Counted from the first letter of the stretch, positions 25,254 through 34,356 are shown. The stretch is 64,000 bases of DNA from Phreatobacter aquaticus (GCF_005160265.1 NZ_CP039865.1:2628828-2692827), one strand, 5' to 3'. The notes: generated by a model not told the origin, from the sequence alone. Numbers and translations are program-made.

Positions 25254-26438
25254 TCACCAGCGCATCTGGCACTGGGCGGCGTAGACGTCGGTGTAGTCGG
25301 TGAACACCCGGTCGACGATCTCCGTCTGGAACTTTCCGTCGGCGCGCTTGGCGGCACGGACCGTGTAGAAGTCCTGGATCGGATAATGGTTGTTGGCGAA
25401 GCGGAACTTGCCGCGCAGCGACACGAAGTCGGCCTTGCGGAGCGCCGCGCGGACCGCATCGCGGTTCGACAGGTTGCCGCCGGTGGCGCGCGCCGCGCTG
25501 TCGATCAGCATGGCGGCATCATAGGCCTGCATGGCGTAGGAGCCGGGCACATAACCGAAGGCCGCCTCGAAATCGGCGACGAACTTGCGGTTCTGCGGGT
25601 TGTCCATATTGGGCGCCCAGGTCATGCCGGCGAGCATGCCGATGGCGGCGTCCTGCTGGGCCGGCAGCGTCGATTCATCCACCGTGAAGGCCGAGAGGAA
25701 CGGCACGCGCTGGACGAGACCAGCCTGGCGATACTGGCGGACCAGGTTCACGCCCATGCCGCCGGGCATGAAGGTGAACAGGCCATCGGCATTGGACGAG
25801 CCGATGCGGGCAAGCTCTGCCGCGAAATCGAGATGGCCGAGGGGCGTGAAGATCTCATCGACGATCTCGCCGCGGAAGTGGCGCTTGAAGCCGGCCATGG
25901 CGTCGCGGCCTGCCTGGTAGTTCGGCGTCATCAGGAAGACGCGGCGCAGGTTGCGGCTCTGCGCATAGGCGCCGAGTACCTCGTGAACCTGATCGTTCTG
26001 GTAGGACGTGACGAAGAAGTTCTCGTGGCAGCCGCGGCCCGCATAGGTCGAGGGGCCGGCATTGGCCGAGATCAGGAAGGCGCGCTGCGAATTGACAACG
26101 GGGGCGTGGATCGCCTGCAGCACGTTGGAGAAGATCGGGCCGACGACGAAATCGACCTTGTCGCGGTCGAGCATGGTCTGAACGCGCTGCACTGCGACGT
26201 CCGGCTTCAGCTCGTCATCGACCACGGTGACCTGCACCTCGCGACCGGCCATGCGGCCGCCGAGTTGGCGAACAGCGAGCAGAAAGCCGTCGCGGGCATG
26301 CTGGCCGAGCACGGCCGAGGGACCGGACAGCGTCTCGATCACGCCGATGCGGATCGGCTCCTGTGCCTGGGCAGAACCGAGGGCGAGACCCATCCCCAGA
26401 GCCAGCCCTCCGGCGATTGTCTTCAGAACGCGAGTCAT
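25254..26438 (-). CDS. ABC transporter substrate-binding protein, Liv type (aromatic/amino acid)
   Basis: A 394-residue periplasmic receptor of the Peripla_BP_6 class. MTRVLKTIAGGLALGMGLALGSAQA is a signal peptide followed by QEPIRIGVIETLSGPSAVLGQHARDGF, the usual start of LivJ/K-like and aromatic-acid-binding proteins. Other markers are VVDDELKPDVAVQRVQTMLDRDKVDFVVGP and SYAMQAYDAAMLIDSA. The ATG at 26438 has GGGAGG upstream; the frame extends to a GTG at 26489 but loses the signal peptide. It heads the liv operon and is preceded about 105 bp upstream by a palindromic box. The likely ligand is 2-aminobenzoate or a related aromatic acid (inference). Confidence 0.92.
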   Translation of the reverse strand: MTRVLKTIAGGLALGMGLALGSAQAQEPIRIGVIETLSGPSAVLGQHARDGFLLAVRQLGGRMAGREVQVTVVDDELKPDVAVQRVQTMLDRDKVDFVVGPIFSNVLQAIHAPVVNSQRAFLISANAGPSTYAGRGCHENFFVTSYQNDQVHEVLGAYAQSRNLRRVFLMTPNYQAGRDAMAGFKRHFRGEIVDEIFTPLGHLDFAAELARIGSSNADGLFTFMPGGMGVNLVRQYRQAGLVQRVPFLSAFTVDESTLPAQQDAAIGMLAGMTWAPNMDNPQNRKFVADFEAAFGYVPGSYAMQAYDAAMLIDSAARATGGNLSNRDAVRAALRKADFVSLRGKFRFANNHYPIQDFYTVRAAKRADGKFQTEIVDRVFTDYTDVYAAQCQMRW

Positions 26439-26542
26439 GGAATACCTCCCACCAAGTGCCGCCCCGGCTTTGCCTTGGGATGCGGCCACTGACGGGGCAT
26501 TATTGCTGGGGATTTGGCGCCGACAACCCCGTTCGTGAAAAA

Positions 26543-26560
26543 TATTTTAAGTGTAAAATA
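26543..26560. promoter_or_regulatory. operator-like palindrome TATTTTA-N4-TAAAATA
   Basis: TATTTTA (26543-26549), AGTG, TAAAATA (26554-26560) is a perfect 7-bp inverted repeat with a 4-bp spacer. It shares the TTTA-N4-TAAA core and flanking AT-rich bases with the boxes at 16291-16311 and 16350-16370. It lies between the divergent liv binding-protein gene and tag. The most likely reading is a third site for the MarR regulator of the cluster, controlling the transporter. Confidence 0.65.
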
Positions 26561-26578
26561 ATTCGGCAGGAGAAGGTC

Positions 26579-27175
26579 ATGCTGCTCACCGATCATGCAG
26601 ACGGAAAGCCGCGTTGCTGGTGGCCTGGGCACGACCCTCTCTATGTCGCCTATCACGACACCGACTGGGGCGTGCCGGAATATGACGACCGCGCGCTGTT
26701 TGAGAAGCTCATTCTCGACGGCTTCCAGGCCGGCCTCTCCTGGATCACCATCCTCCGCAAGCGCGAGCACTTCCGCAAGGTGTTCGACGGCTTCCGGCCC
26801 GAGGTCATCGTCACCTATGGCCCCGACAAGGTCGAGGCGCTGATGAACGATGCCGGCATCATCCGCAACCGCGCCAAGATCGTCGGCACGGTGAAGTCGG
26901 CCGGTGTCTATCTCGACATGCAGGCGAGGGGCGAGGGCTTCTCCGACTATCTCTGGGGGCATATCGACGGCAAGCCGCTGCAGCCCAATCATCGTGACCG
27001 GTCCACCGTGCCGACCGAGACAGAGATTGCGCAGAAGATCTCGAAGGATCTCAAGAAGCGCGGCTTCACCTTCGTCGGCCCGACCATCGTCTATGCCTTC
27101 ATGCAGGCGGTCGGCATGACCAACGATCATCTCGTCGGCTGTTTCCGGCATGAAGAGGTCAAGGCGCTGGGGTGA
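26579..27175 (+). CDS. tag: DNA-3-methyladenine glycosylase I
   Basis: A 198-residue base-excision repair enzyme that removes 3-methyladenine from alkylated DNA. The sequence is close to E. coli Tag: RCWWPGHDPLYVAYHDTDWGVPEYDDRALFEKLILDGFQAGLSWITIL, then DAGIIRNRAKI and KKRGFTFVGPTIVYAFMQAVGMTNDHLVGC. The zinc ligands Cys (in RCWW), His (in YHD), and His and Cys (in NDHLVGC) are all retained. The ATG at 26579 follows CAGGAGAAGG. The longer frame from 26363 overlaps the divergent gene. The operator-like box lies 19 bp upstream, probably by virtue of the shared divergent region. Confidence 0.96.
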   Translation: MLLTDHADGKPRCWWPGHDPLYVAYHDTDWGVPEYDDRALFEKLILDGFQAGLSWITILRKREHFRKVFDGFRPEVIVTYGPDKVEALMNDAGIIRNRAKIVGTVKSAGVYLDMQARGEGFSDYLWGHIDGKPLQPNHRDRSTVPTETEIAQKISKDLKKRGFTFVGPTIVYAFMQAVGMTNDHLVGCFRHEEVKALG

Positions 27176-27214
27176 GGTCTTGCCGCCGCCGCCCGAAGCA
27201 GCCAAAACCGCTTC

Positions 27215-27844
27215 ATGCCGCCGCGCCCTCCTGCCAAGTCCGTCAAGAACCAGCCGCCGCGCGCCTGGCAGCGCATGCTGTCCGGCCGACGCCTCGACCT
27301 GCTCGATCCCTCGCCCTTCGATGTCGAGATCGAGGACATAGCCCATGGCCTTGCCCGCACAGCCCGCTGGAACGGCCAGACGATCGGCGATCACATCTAT
27401 TCGGTCGCCCAGCATTCTGTCCTGGTCGATGACATTGCAGCGATCCTTGATCCCGGGATCGGCAACCGCTGGCGCCGCGTGGTCCTGCTGCACGACGCGC
27501 CGGAATATGTCATCGGCGACATGATCTCGCCGTTCAAGGCGGTGATCGGCGGCGATTACAAGGCCGTGGAGGCGCGCCTGATGGCGGCGATCCACATCCG
27601 TTTCGGCTTGCCGGCATCCGCGCCTCCCGAAATCACAGCGCTTGCCAAGAAGGCCGACCGTATCGCGGCCTTTCTGGAGGCAACCCAGCTTGCCGGCTTC
27701 AGCGTGGAGGAGGCCGGCCTCCTGTTCGGCGCGCCCAACGGCCTGTTCGGCGGCGCTGCCGGCCCGGTGCCGCGCCTCGTGCCGCTGGCCGCGGATCGGG
27801 CCAAACAGACGTTCCTCGAGCGCTTCGCAGATCTCGATACGTGA
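27215..27844 (+). CDS. HD-domain hydrolase (YfbR-like)
   Basis: A 209-residue HD-superfamily phosphohydrolase. The metal-binding residues are visible: His in DHIYSVAQHSVLV near residue 67, the HD pair in VLLHDAPEYVIGD near 93, and a later Asp in KKADRIAAFLEA near 150. YfbR-type proteins dephosphorylate deoxynucleoside monophosphates; similar proteins are widespread and uncharacterised in Alphaproteobacteria. The region before the domain (PRAWQRMLSGRRLDLLDPSPFDVEIEDIAHGLA) is typical of this alphaproteobacterial form. It lies 39 bp after tag and may be co-transcribed. Confidence 0.85.
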   Translation: MPPRPPAKSVKNQPPRAWQRMLSGRRLDLLDPSPFDVEIEDIAHGLARTARWNGQTIGDHIYSVAQHSVLVDDIAAILDPGIGNRWRRVVLLHDAPEYVIGDMISPFKAVIGGDYKAVEARLMAAIHIRFGLPASAPPEITALAKKADRIAAFLEATQLAGFSVEEAGLLFGAPNGLFGGAAGPVPRLVPLAADRAKQTFLERFADLDT

Positions 27845-27904
27845 AGCCCTCGCAAGCGGCGCCGGCTTGCGGCACACTCGCGTCAGAGTTCGGAGGGTTC
27901 AACC

Positions 27905-28429
27905 GTGCAGGTCCATGTCTGCTCGCTGTCGCGCATCGCCAGCACCGTCGAGGCAACCGGCGCGCGCCATCTGGTGACCCTCATCAACCAGGGCACGCCG
28001 GTGCCGCGGCCGCCGCAGATCGATCCCGATAACCACCTGTTCCTCGGCATGAACGACATCGTCGAGCCGGTGGAGGGCTATGTCGCGCCGGGCGAGGCCC
28101 ATGTCGGACGGCTGCTCGGCTTCGTCGACGGCTGGTGGCGCGCCCATGGCGCCGAGAGCCCGATCGTCATCCATTGCTGGGCCGGTATCAGCCGCTCCAC
28201 GGCTGCTGCCTTCATCACGGCCTGCGCGATCAATCCCGCCGATGACGAGGCCGCGATCGCAGCGGACATCCGCGCCCTCAGCCCCAGCGCGACGCCCAAT
28301 GCCCGGCTCGTCGCCATTGCCGACGGCATGCTGCGCCGCGACGGCCGCATGATCGAAGCGATTGCCCGTATCGGTCGGGGCCAGGATGCCTTTGAAGGCG
28401 AGCCCTTCTCGCTGTCGCTGCTGCGCTGA
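27905..28429 (+). CDS. tyrosine/dual-specificity phosphatase-like protein
   Basis: A 174-residue protein with the cysteine-phosphatase P-loop HCWAGISRSTAAAF near residue 96 (HCx5RS), which forms the phosphate-binding pocket. The upstream part (SLSRIASTVEATGARHLVTLI and HLFLGMNDI) matches alphaproteobacterial tyrosine-phosphatase-family proteins. The general acid Asp is probably in the NDIVEP region, near residue 50. Family function would be removal of phosphate from protein tyrosine or a small molecule; the physiological target is unknown. It follows the HD hydrolase after 60 bp. Confidence 0.85.
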   Translation: MQVHVCSLSRIASTVEATGARHLVTLINQGTPVPRPPQIDPDNHLFLGMNDIVEPVEGYVAPGEAHVGRLLGFVDGWWRAHGAESPIVIHCWAGISRSTAAAFITACAINPADDEAAIAADIRALSPSATPNARLVAIADGMLRRDGRMIEAIARIGRGQDAFEGEPFSLSLLR

Positions 28430-28559
28430 GCCAGCGACATCAGCCCGATCCGCCGCCATCGCGCAGAAACAGAAAGGGGTCATTAGCGACCTGTCACACA
28501 GATTGTTGCGGTTGATCCTGCATTTTCGCTGATCGTGCCTGGGCCCTGGAGGCCACCTG

Positions 28560-31385
28560 ATGGAAATCGTCCTTGGCGTCTTGCTCGTCGCAGGCCTCAT
28601 CCTGGTCGTGCCGGTTCTGGCGATCATCGCCTTCATTCGCACGAGCGATCTGACCCGTCAGATCGGCGCGGTCGGAATACGCCTGGTCCAGGCCGAAGGC
28701 GAGGTGCTGGCACTCCGCAGGGCGCTGGCGCTCGGGCAGCCGGTGGCCATGCCGCCAGAGGCGCCGGTCAGCCCGGACATGCCTCTCTCTCCGGTGACTG
28801 ATGCACCGGTGGCGTCCCATGTCGCGCCCGAGCCGCCGCAGATCGTCACCGAAGCCCCGCCTGTTGCGGAGCCGCAACCGGTCGATCCCGGGTTGCGCCC
28901 GTCGCGTGGCGGCATTCCCGCCATTTCCACGTCGGCTCCGCTGGAAGCGATCGATCCGATCGTGTCGGAGCCTGCCCCCGCTCCGGCCAACCTCATTCCG
29001 CAGCCTGCCCGCACCCAGTCGCTCGAAGAGATGATCGGCTCGAAATGGTCGGTCTGGGTCGGCGCGCTGGCGCTTGGCCTCGGCGGCATCTTTCTCGTGC
29101 GCTATTCGATCGAGCAGGGCCTGGTCGGCCCCGGTGTCCGCCTCATGCTGGGCGCGATCTTCTCCATGGCACTGCTGGCCGGGGGCGAATGGCTCCGCAC
29201 CGCCGACAAGGGCCTGCCGACGCTGCCGGCTGCCGATATTCCCTCGGCGATCACCGGTGCCGGCGTCGTCACGGCTTTCGGCACGATCTGGGCGGCTCAT
29301 GCGCTCTATGGCTTCATCGGCCCGGCCTTCGCCTTCTTCGCGCTGGGAGCTGTGGGCATTGGCGCGCTCGTGCTGGCTGGCCTTCACGGCCCGCTGCTCG
29401 GCGGTATCGGACTGGTCGCCGCCTTCGGCGCGCCGTTCCTGGTCTCGACCGACCAACCGAGCCCCTATGCCTTCCCGATCTATGCCTCGGTTATCACCGC
29501 GGCCTGCTACACGCTCGCCTGGATTCGTGGCTGGCGCTGGCTCACAGTCGCCGCGACCATCGCGGCCACCGTGCTCGGCACGGTCGCCATGATCGGCACG
29601 CGCGGGTCGGCGCTGCCAACCCTGATCCAGGCTGTCCTCGGCATTGCCACCGCGGCCATATTCCTCGTGCCGGGCATCCGCTTCACTCCCGACCACCCCC
29701 GCGGCATTGCCAAGATCGCGACCGGCGCGCTGGTCGCCTTTGCCGGCCTCGCCATGCTCGCCGTCCTCGACAGCCGGCATGAGGCATTTCCGCTCGTCCT
29801 GTTCGGGGCCATTGCTCTGACGATGATCGGTCTGACCTGGCGCACGCCATCCGTCGTCTTCTCTGTGCCTGCGACCGGGCTGTTCGCCACCCTGATCGTG
29901 CTGGCCATGGCAGCCGGCGTCCGGCGCCCCCTGGCGATCACCGATCCCCTGGCCATTCCCGACGCATTCCCGGATTCGCTCGCACGGATCGTCTGGGCGG
30001 GCCTGGCCTTCGCGCTGGTCTATGGGATCGGCGCCGCAGCCGCCGCGATTTATCGCCGCCAGGTCCAGGCGCGCACCGTTCTGGTCCTCGTCACGACTTC
30101 CGTTCTTGTGCCGCTCGCCATGCTGGCCATCGTCTATGGCAAGGTCGAGGGCTTCATCATCTCGCCGCGCTTTGCAGCCCTCGCCATGGTACTGGCCGCG
30201 ACCTTCGGCGCTGCAACGGAGGCCACCCATCGCCTACGTTCCGGTGCGCGCCCGGGCCTCGCCTCGGCTTCGGCCATCTATGCAATCGGCGCTTTGGCGG
30301 CTGTCGCCTTCGCGCTGACCCTGCTGCTCGAGCGGGCCTGGTTGACGCTGGCACTGTCGGCGATGATAGCCGGCATCGCCTGGGTCTATACCCTCAGGCC
30401 CTTGCCGCATCTGCGCTGGGTGGCTGCCATCACCGGCCTTGCCGTCCTTGGGCGCCTTTTCTGGGACCCGGCCATCAACGGCGCTGGCGTCGGCGAGATG
30501 GTCATCCTCAACTGGCTGCTGCCCGGCTATGGCGTCCCCGCCGCTTCCGCGGCCTTCGCGGCCCTCCTGCTGCGCCGCAGGCGGGGCGAGGACACGCCCG
30601 TCCAGGTTCTCGAAGGCCTCGCCATGGTCTTCGCGGCCCTGCTGGTGATCGTCGAGACGCGCCACGCCTTCGGTGCGCACGGCCATCGCCTGTTCTATGC
30701 GCCGATGCGCTTCGGCGAGGCCGCGACCCACACGGTCACCATTCTTGCCTTCGGACTTGGCCTGTCACGCATCGCCTCGATCAGGCCCGGCGCACTCTGG
30801 CAGAACGTCACCCTGCTCGCGCGATATGCATCATGGGCATGGATTGTCGCGGTCATGGGCTTCGCGATGAACCCCTGGCTGTCCGGCTATTCGATCGGTC
30901 CGCACCCCATATTCAACTGGGCGCTGCTCGGCTATGGCTTTGCCGGTGTCCTGGCTCTGGGCTCGGCTCTGCTGGAGCGGCGTGCCGGCCGTGATGCAGA
31001 AGCCAAGATCATGGCTGTGCTGGGCCTCGGTCTGGTCTTCTTCTGGCTGAACACGGTCATCGGCGCCCTGTTCCGCGGGCCGGTGCTCAGCCGAGGCTCG
31101 ATCAGCGATGGCGAACTCTACGCCTATTCCGCGGCCTGGCTGGTGCTTGGCCTGATCCTGCTGGGCCTCGGTGCTGCTTTTGCCAGCAAGGTGCTGCGTC
31201 TGGCCTCGGCCGCCCTCGTCGGACTGACCGTGCTGAAAGTGTTCCTGGTCGACATGTCGGACCTCACCGGCCTGTGGCGGGCGCTGTCCTTCATCGGGCT
31301 CGGCCTGGTTCTGCTGCTGGTCGGCCGCATCTATCAGCGCGTGCTGGGCATCGCTCAGAAGCCCGCGGACGGGCATGGCCAGTAG
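28560..31385 (+). CDS. DUF2339 large polytopic membrane protein
   Basis: A 941-residue membrane protein. It begins with one helix (VLGVLLVAGLILVVPVLAIIAFI), then a Pro/Glu/Ala-rich linker to about residue 155, and then some twenty or more hydrophobic helices. The conserved entry to the DUF2339 core, EEMIGSKWSVWVGALALGLGGIFLVRYSIEQGL, is clear near residues 158-190. The C-terminal LKVFLVDMSDLTGLWRALSFIGLGLVLLLVGRIYQ is also a family mark. No function is established for DUF2339. GGAGG precedes the ATG at 28560. It is probably monocistronic, since the next gene converges. Confidence 0.88.
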   Translation: MEIVLGVLLVAGLILVVPVLAIIAFIRTSDLTRQIGAVGIRLVQAEGEVLALRRALALGQPVAMPPEAPVSPDMPLSPVTDAPVASHVAPEPPQIVTEAPPVAEPQPVDPGLRPSRGGIPAISTSAPLEAIDPIVSEPAPAPANLIPQPARTQSLEEMIGSKWSVWVGALALGLGGIFLVRYSIEQGLVGPGVRLMLGAIFSMALLAGGEWLRTADKGLPTLPAADIPSAITGAGVVTAFGTIWAAHALYGFIGPAFAFFALGAVGIGALVLAGLHGPLLGGIGLVAAFGAPFLVSTDQPSPYAFPIYASVITAACYTLAWIRGWRWLTVAATIAATVLGTVAMIGTRGSALPTLIQAVLGIATAAIFLVPGIRFTPDHPRGIAKIATGALVAFAGLAMLAVLDSRHEAFPLVLFGAIALTMIGLTWRTPSVVFSVPATGLFATLIVLAMAAGVRRPLAITDPLAIPDAFPDSLARIVWAGLAFALVYGIGAAAAAIYRRQVQARTVLVLVTTSVLVPLAMLAIVYGKVEGFIISPRFAALAMVLAATFGAATEATHRLRSGARPGLASASAIYAIGALAAVAFALTLLLERAWLTLALSAMIAGIAWVYTLRPLPHLRWVAAITGLAVLGRLFWDPAINGAGVGEMVILNWLLPGYGVPAASAAFAALLLRRRRGEDTPVQVLEGLAMVFAALLVIVETRHAFGAHGHRLFYAPMRFGEAATHTVTILAFGLGLSRIASIRPGALWQNVTLLARYASWAWIVAVMGFAMNPWLSGYSIGPHPIFNWALLGYGFAGVLALGSALLERRAGRDAEAKIMAVLGLGLVFFWLNTVIGALFRGPVLSRGSISDGELYAYSAAWLVLGLILLGLGAAFASKVLRLASAALVGLTVLKVFLVDMSDLTGLWRALSFIGLGLVLLLVGRIYQRVLGIAQKPADGHGQ

Positions 31386-31424
31386 GCGGTCCTCGAGGGC
31401 CCCTGAAACGAGCGGGCTCGTGGC

Positions 31425-32441
31425 CTAAAGCGCGGCAAGTCCCGCCTTGCCGCCCTCGGTGCCGTACACGAAACCTTTGCCATCGGCGCGCCATGCCATG
31501 GCGGAGACGGGGTCACCGTCGGGCTCGCGCATCAGGATTTCCGCGCCGTCCTCGATCCGGGCGAGCAGGATCAGCCCATCGGCAAAGCCGACCGCGCAGA
31601 CCGGGCTCGACGGATGGCCAGCCACCTGGGTCACCCGCACGCCGGCCTTGGCGCCCGGCGCGATCATGGTCGGTTGCGCGCCCATCGGGCCGTTCTTGGA
31701 TGAGAAGGGCCAGAGGATCGCCTCGGTCGCCCCCGACGTCGCGAGGAACTTCGCGCCCATGGTCCAGCCGAAGGATTTCACCTTGCCGGGATAGCCGGAC
31801 ATGCGCATGTGCTGGCCGTCTTCCAGGCGCCAGCCGTGCAATTGCGGCTCCTGCATCGTGGTGACGACGAAGCGCTGGTCAGGGCTGACGGCGACCCCGA
31901 GATGCGAGCCCTTCCATTCCAGGAACTGGGGCTTCGCCTCGATATTCGGATACCAGAGGCTGACGCCATTATAGTGGGCCACGGCCACCCGGAACCCCTT
32001 CGGGAAGAAGGCGAGCCCGCCAACCGCTGAGATGACGTCGAGCGATTTGACCGCCGCGAGATCCTTCGGGCCTCGACCGCCCACCGCGAAGGCCTTGCGC
32101 CCGGCGCTCCAGGCAAGACCGCCGCCAGGTCCCATCGCCACACGGTCGATCCAGGCGCCGCCGCTGTCATGCACCGTGCGCGCGCCATCCTTGATATTGA
32201 ACAGGACGACCTTGCCGTCGTCGCCGCCGGTCACCATCGACTGGCCATCGCTCGCCGTATCCAGAATGCCGCCATCGTGCAGAGTTTCACGCCGGTCGGT
32301 CTCGCCGGCCACGATCAGCTCGCCGGAAACGAGCGCGAGAACTGCCTCTTGGCCGAGAAAATGCGCTGACATCACGCGCTCGCCAGCTTCGATTGGCCGG
32401 ACACGATCGCGGACGGAGGGACGGGATGGTTTGGTCATCAT
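31425..32441 (-). CDS. WD40-repeat beta-propeller protein
   Basis: A 338-residue soluble protein made of repeated blades. Examples are ILDTASDGQSMVTGGDDGKVVLFNIKDG near residue 60, LAWSAGRKAFAVGG, SHLGVAVSPDQRFVVTTMQEPQLHGWRLEDG near 185, and SAMAWRADGKGFVYGTEGGKAGLAAL at the end. The GDDGKVVLF and QLHGWRL turns are degenerate GH-WD repeats, giving about seven blades. There is no signal peptide, so it should act as a cytoplasmic scaffold. Such proteins are widespread in rhizobia and their partner is not known. The gene converges with DUF2339 and is divergent from the histidine phosphatase gene. Confidence 0.8.
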   Translation of the reverse strand: MMTKPSRPSVRDRVRPIEAGERVMSAHFLGQEAVLALVSGELIVAGETDRRETLHDGGILDTASDGQSMVTGGDDGKVVLFNIKDGARTVHDSGGAWIDRVAMGPGGGLAWSAGRKAFAVGGRGPKDLAAVKSLDVISAVGGLAFFPKGFRVAVAHYNGVSLWYPNIEAKPQFLEWKGSHLGVAVSPDQRFVVTTMQEPQLHGWRLEDGQHMRMSGYPGKVKSFGWTMGAKFLATSGATEAILWPFSSKNGPMGAQPTMIAPGAKAGVRVTQVAGHPSSPVCAVGFADGLILLARIEDGAEILMREPDGDPVSAMAWRADGKGFVYGTEGGKAGLAAL

Positions 32442-32489
32442 GACGCTTAGCTAGCGGATGGCGTCGGCCTTGGCGAGAGGGGCGTCCCC

Positions 32490-33215
32490 GTGACATCGGT
32501 GGATGAAACAGCCAGCCCCTTTGACAGTCGCGCCGCACTCGGCCATGCCATCGCCCGACTTCATGCTGCTGCCCCAGGGAGCCAGATGGCCACCGGAACT
32601 CCTACCCAGGTCGCACCGACCGTCGGCTACAACGCCATTGTCGATCTTTCGCGGACGATTGCCTTCCGGCCTCGGCTGTCGCGCTTCATTTTTCTGCGCC
32701 ACGGCGAGACCGAGGGCAATCGCAAGGGCATTTACCAGGCGCCCGAGACGCCGCTGAATTCGGCTGGCGAGGCGCAGGCCGCAGAAGCTGCCTCGATCCT
32801 GGCGCTCGCGTCCATCGTCCATGTCGCGGCGAGCCCGATGATGCGCGCCTGGCGCACCGCGGCCATTGTCACCGATGGCATGGGCCTGACGCCGGAGCCC
32901 GATGGTGCTCTGCAGGAGCGTCTCTATCTGGGTCTGGCTGGAACCCCGGTCGGAACCCTGGACTGGAACGATGATCCGCCGGCCTGCGAATCGCTTGCGA
33001 CCTTCGTCCATCGCGCAGGCTCCGGTCTGTCGCGCTGGCTGTCGCGCGAGGATGATCCGGAAGGCGACTTGCTGCTGGTTTCCCATGGCGGCGTGCTGCT
33101 GGTGCTCGCAGCGCTGACCGGCGTCGACCTGGGCACGGAGTTGCGTCGCAACGCCACGCCGATCCTGTTCACCAAGTCGAGCGCCGGCGGCTGGGAAGCC
33201 CAGGCGGCGGGCTGA
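32490..33215 (+). CDS. histidine phosphatase family protein
   Basis: A 241-residue protein of the phosphoglycerate-mutase-like family. The RHG catalytic motif FLRHGETEGNRKGIYQ lies near residue 69, followed by TPLNSAGEAQAAEAASIL, SPMMRAWRTAA near 114 and the second catalytic His in VSHGGVLLVLAAL near 199. It removes phosphate through a phosphohistidine intermediate; the substrate is not predictable. Two starts are possible: GTG at 32490 with GAGAGGGG, or ATG at 32586 with CAGGGAG, which would give 209 residues. The region before the domain is poorly conserved, so the shorter form is quite possible. Confidence 0.85.
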   Translation: MTSVDETASPFDSRAALGHAIARLHAAAPGSQMATGTPTQVAPTVGYNAIVDLSRTIAFRPRLSRFIFLRHGETEGNRKGIYQAPETPLNSAGEAQAAEAASILALASIVHVAASPMMRAWRTAAIVTDGMGLTPEPDGALQERLYLGLAGTPVGTLDWNDDPPACESLATFVHRAGSGLSRWLSREDDPEGDLLLVSHGGVLLVLAALTGVDLGTELRRNATPILFTKSSAGGWEAQAAG

Positions 33216-33219
33216 AGTC

Positions 33220-34356
33220 CTAGCCGCCGAACTCGGCCTTCACGGCAGCGGTCTGCTGGCCAAGCGCCGGCACGGGTCCCAGTTCCGGCGTCTGGTTGTC
33301 GTGGATCGCGCCCGGTGCCAGCAGCGTCTTGCGGCCGGCGGGCGTATCGACATCCATGTAGCGGTTCTGCGGATGCTGCTTCAGGTCGTCCAGCGACGAC
33401 ACGCGGCCATAGGCGACCTTGGCCTTTTCCAGCCGCTCGACGATCGCCTCGCGCGGGGCACCCGCAAAAGCCTGGATGATGATCTGATCCAGCGCCGGGC
33501 GGTTCTCCACCCGCTTGACGTTCGAGACGAAGCGCGGATCGGTTGCGATCGCGCCGTCGCCTAGCACGTTTTCGCACAGCGACAGCCATTCCCGCTCGTT
33601 CTGGATCGAGAACAGGATCGCCTTGCCGTCGCCGCAGGGGTAGGCGCCGTAGGGTGCGATGGTCGGATGGTTGAGGCCTGAGCGCGTCGGATAGATGCCG
33701 CCATAGGCATATTGGAGATAGGGCACGTTCATCCAGTCGGCGAGCGCGTGATAGAGCGACACCGCGATATGGCGGCCCTGGCCATTGATCGACCGACCGA
33801 TCAGTGCCTGCAGGATCGCCTGGAACGCCGTCATGCCGGCAGCGATATCGCAGACCGACACGCCGACGCGCGCGCGGCTTTCGCCGTCGCCAGTGATCTC
33901 GGCGAGCCCTGCTTCCGCCTGCACCAGGAGGTCATAGGCCTTGAGGTGCTTCCACGGACCTTCCTCGCCATAGCCCGAGATGGAGCAGGTGATGAGGCGC
34001 GGGTGCTTCGCCCGGAGCGCTTCCATGCCGAAGCCGATCCGCTCCAGCGCGCCGGGCGCGAGGTTCTGGATGAACACATCGGCCTTGGCGATGATCGCCG
34101 CCAGAACCTTCTGGTCGGCCGCGTCCTTGAGGTCCAGGACGACCGATTCCTTGCCCCGGTTGAGCCAGACGAAATAGGCGCTCTCGCCATCCACCGCCCG
34201 GTCGTAGCGGCGGGCGAAGTCGCCCTCGTCGCGCTCGATCTTGATGACCCGGGCGCCCGCATCGGCCAGCCTGGAGGCTGCATAGGGCGCGGCCACCGCC
34301 TGTTCGACGGAAACGACAAGAAGGCCGGAGAGATCGGTCTGCGATGCGGCGGGCAT
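33220..34356 (-). CDS. CaiB/BaiF family (class III) CoA-transferase
   Basis: A 378-residue enzyme that moves CoA between acyl donors and acceptors. The N-terminal SGLLVVSVEQAVAAPYAASRLADAGARVIKIERDEGDFARRYD, FVWLNRGKESVVLDL and FIQNLAPGALERIGFG are family signatures. The catalytic Asp is expected in KHLKAYDLLVQAEAGL near residue 155. The RVGVSVCDIAAGMTAFQAILQAL helix follows. The ATG at 34356 is chosen over an upstream frame that overlaps the GNAT gene. It lies 4 bp after the GNAT gene on the same strand. The acids it serves are unknown; adjacent genes give no metabolic hint. Confidence 0.9.
   Translation of the reverse strand: MPAASQTDLSGLLVVSVEQAVAAPYAASRLADAGARVIKIERDEGDFARRYDRAVDGESAYFVWLNRGKESVVLDLKDAADQKVLAAIIAKADVFIQNLAPGALERIGFGMEALRAKHPRLITCSISGYGEEGPWKHLKAYDLLVQAEAGLAEITGDGESRARVGVSVCDIAAGMTAFQAILQALIGRSINGQGRHIAVSLYHALADWMNVPYLQYAYGGIYPTRSGLNHPTIAPYGAYPCGDGKAILFSIQNEREWLSLCENVLGDGAIATDPRFVSNVKRVENRPALDQIIIQAFAGAPREAIVERLEKAKVAYGRVSSLDDLKQHPQNRYMDVDTPAGRKTLLAPGAIHDNQTPELGPVPALGQQTAAVKAEFGG

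Noticed and set aside
26363-26578. Longer start for tag
   Set aside because: It overlaps the divergent binding-protein gene and the palindromic box; the ATG at 26579 has a good ribosome site and matches Tag proteins.
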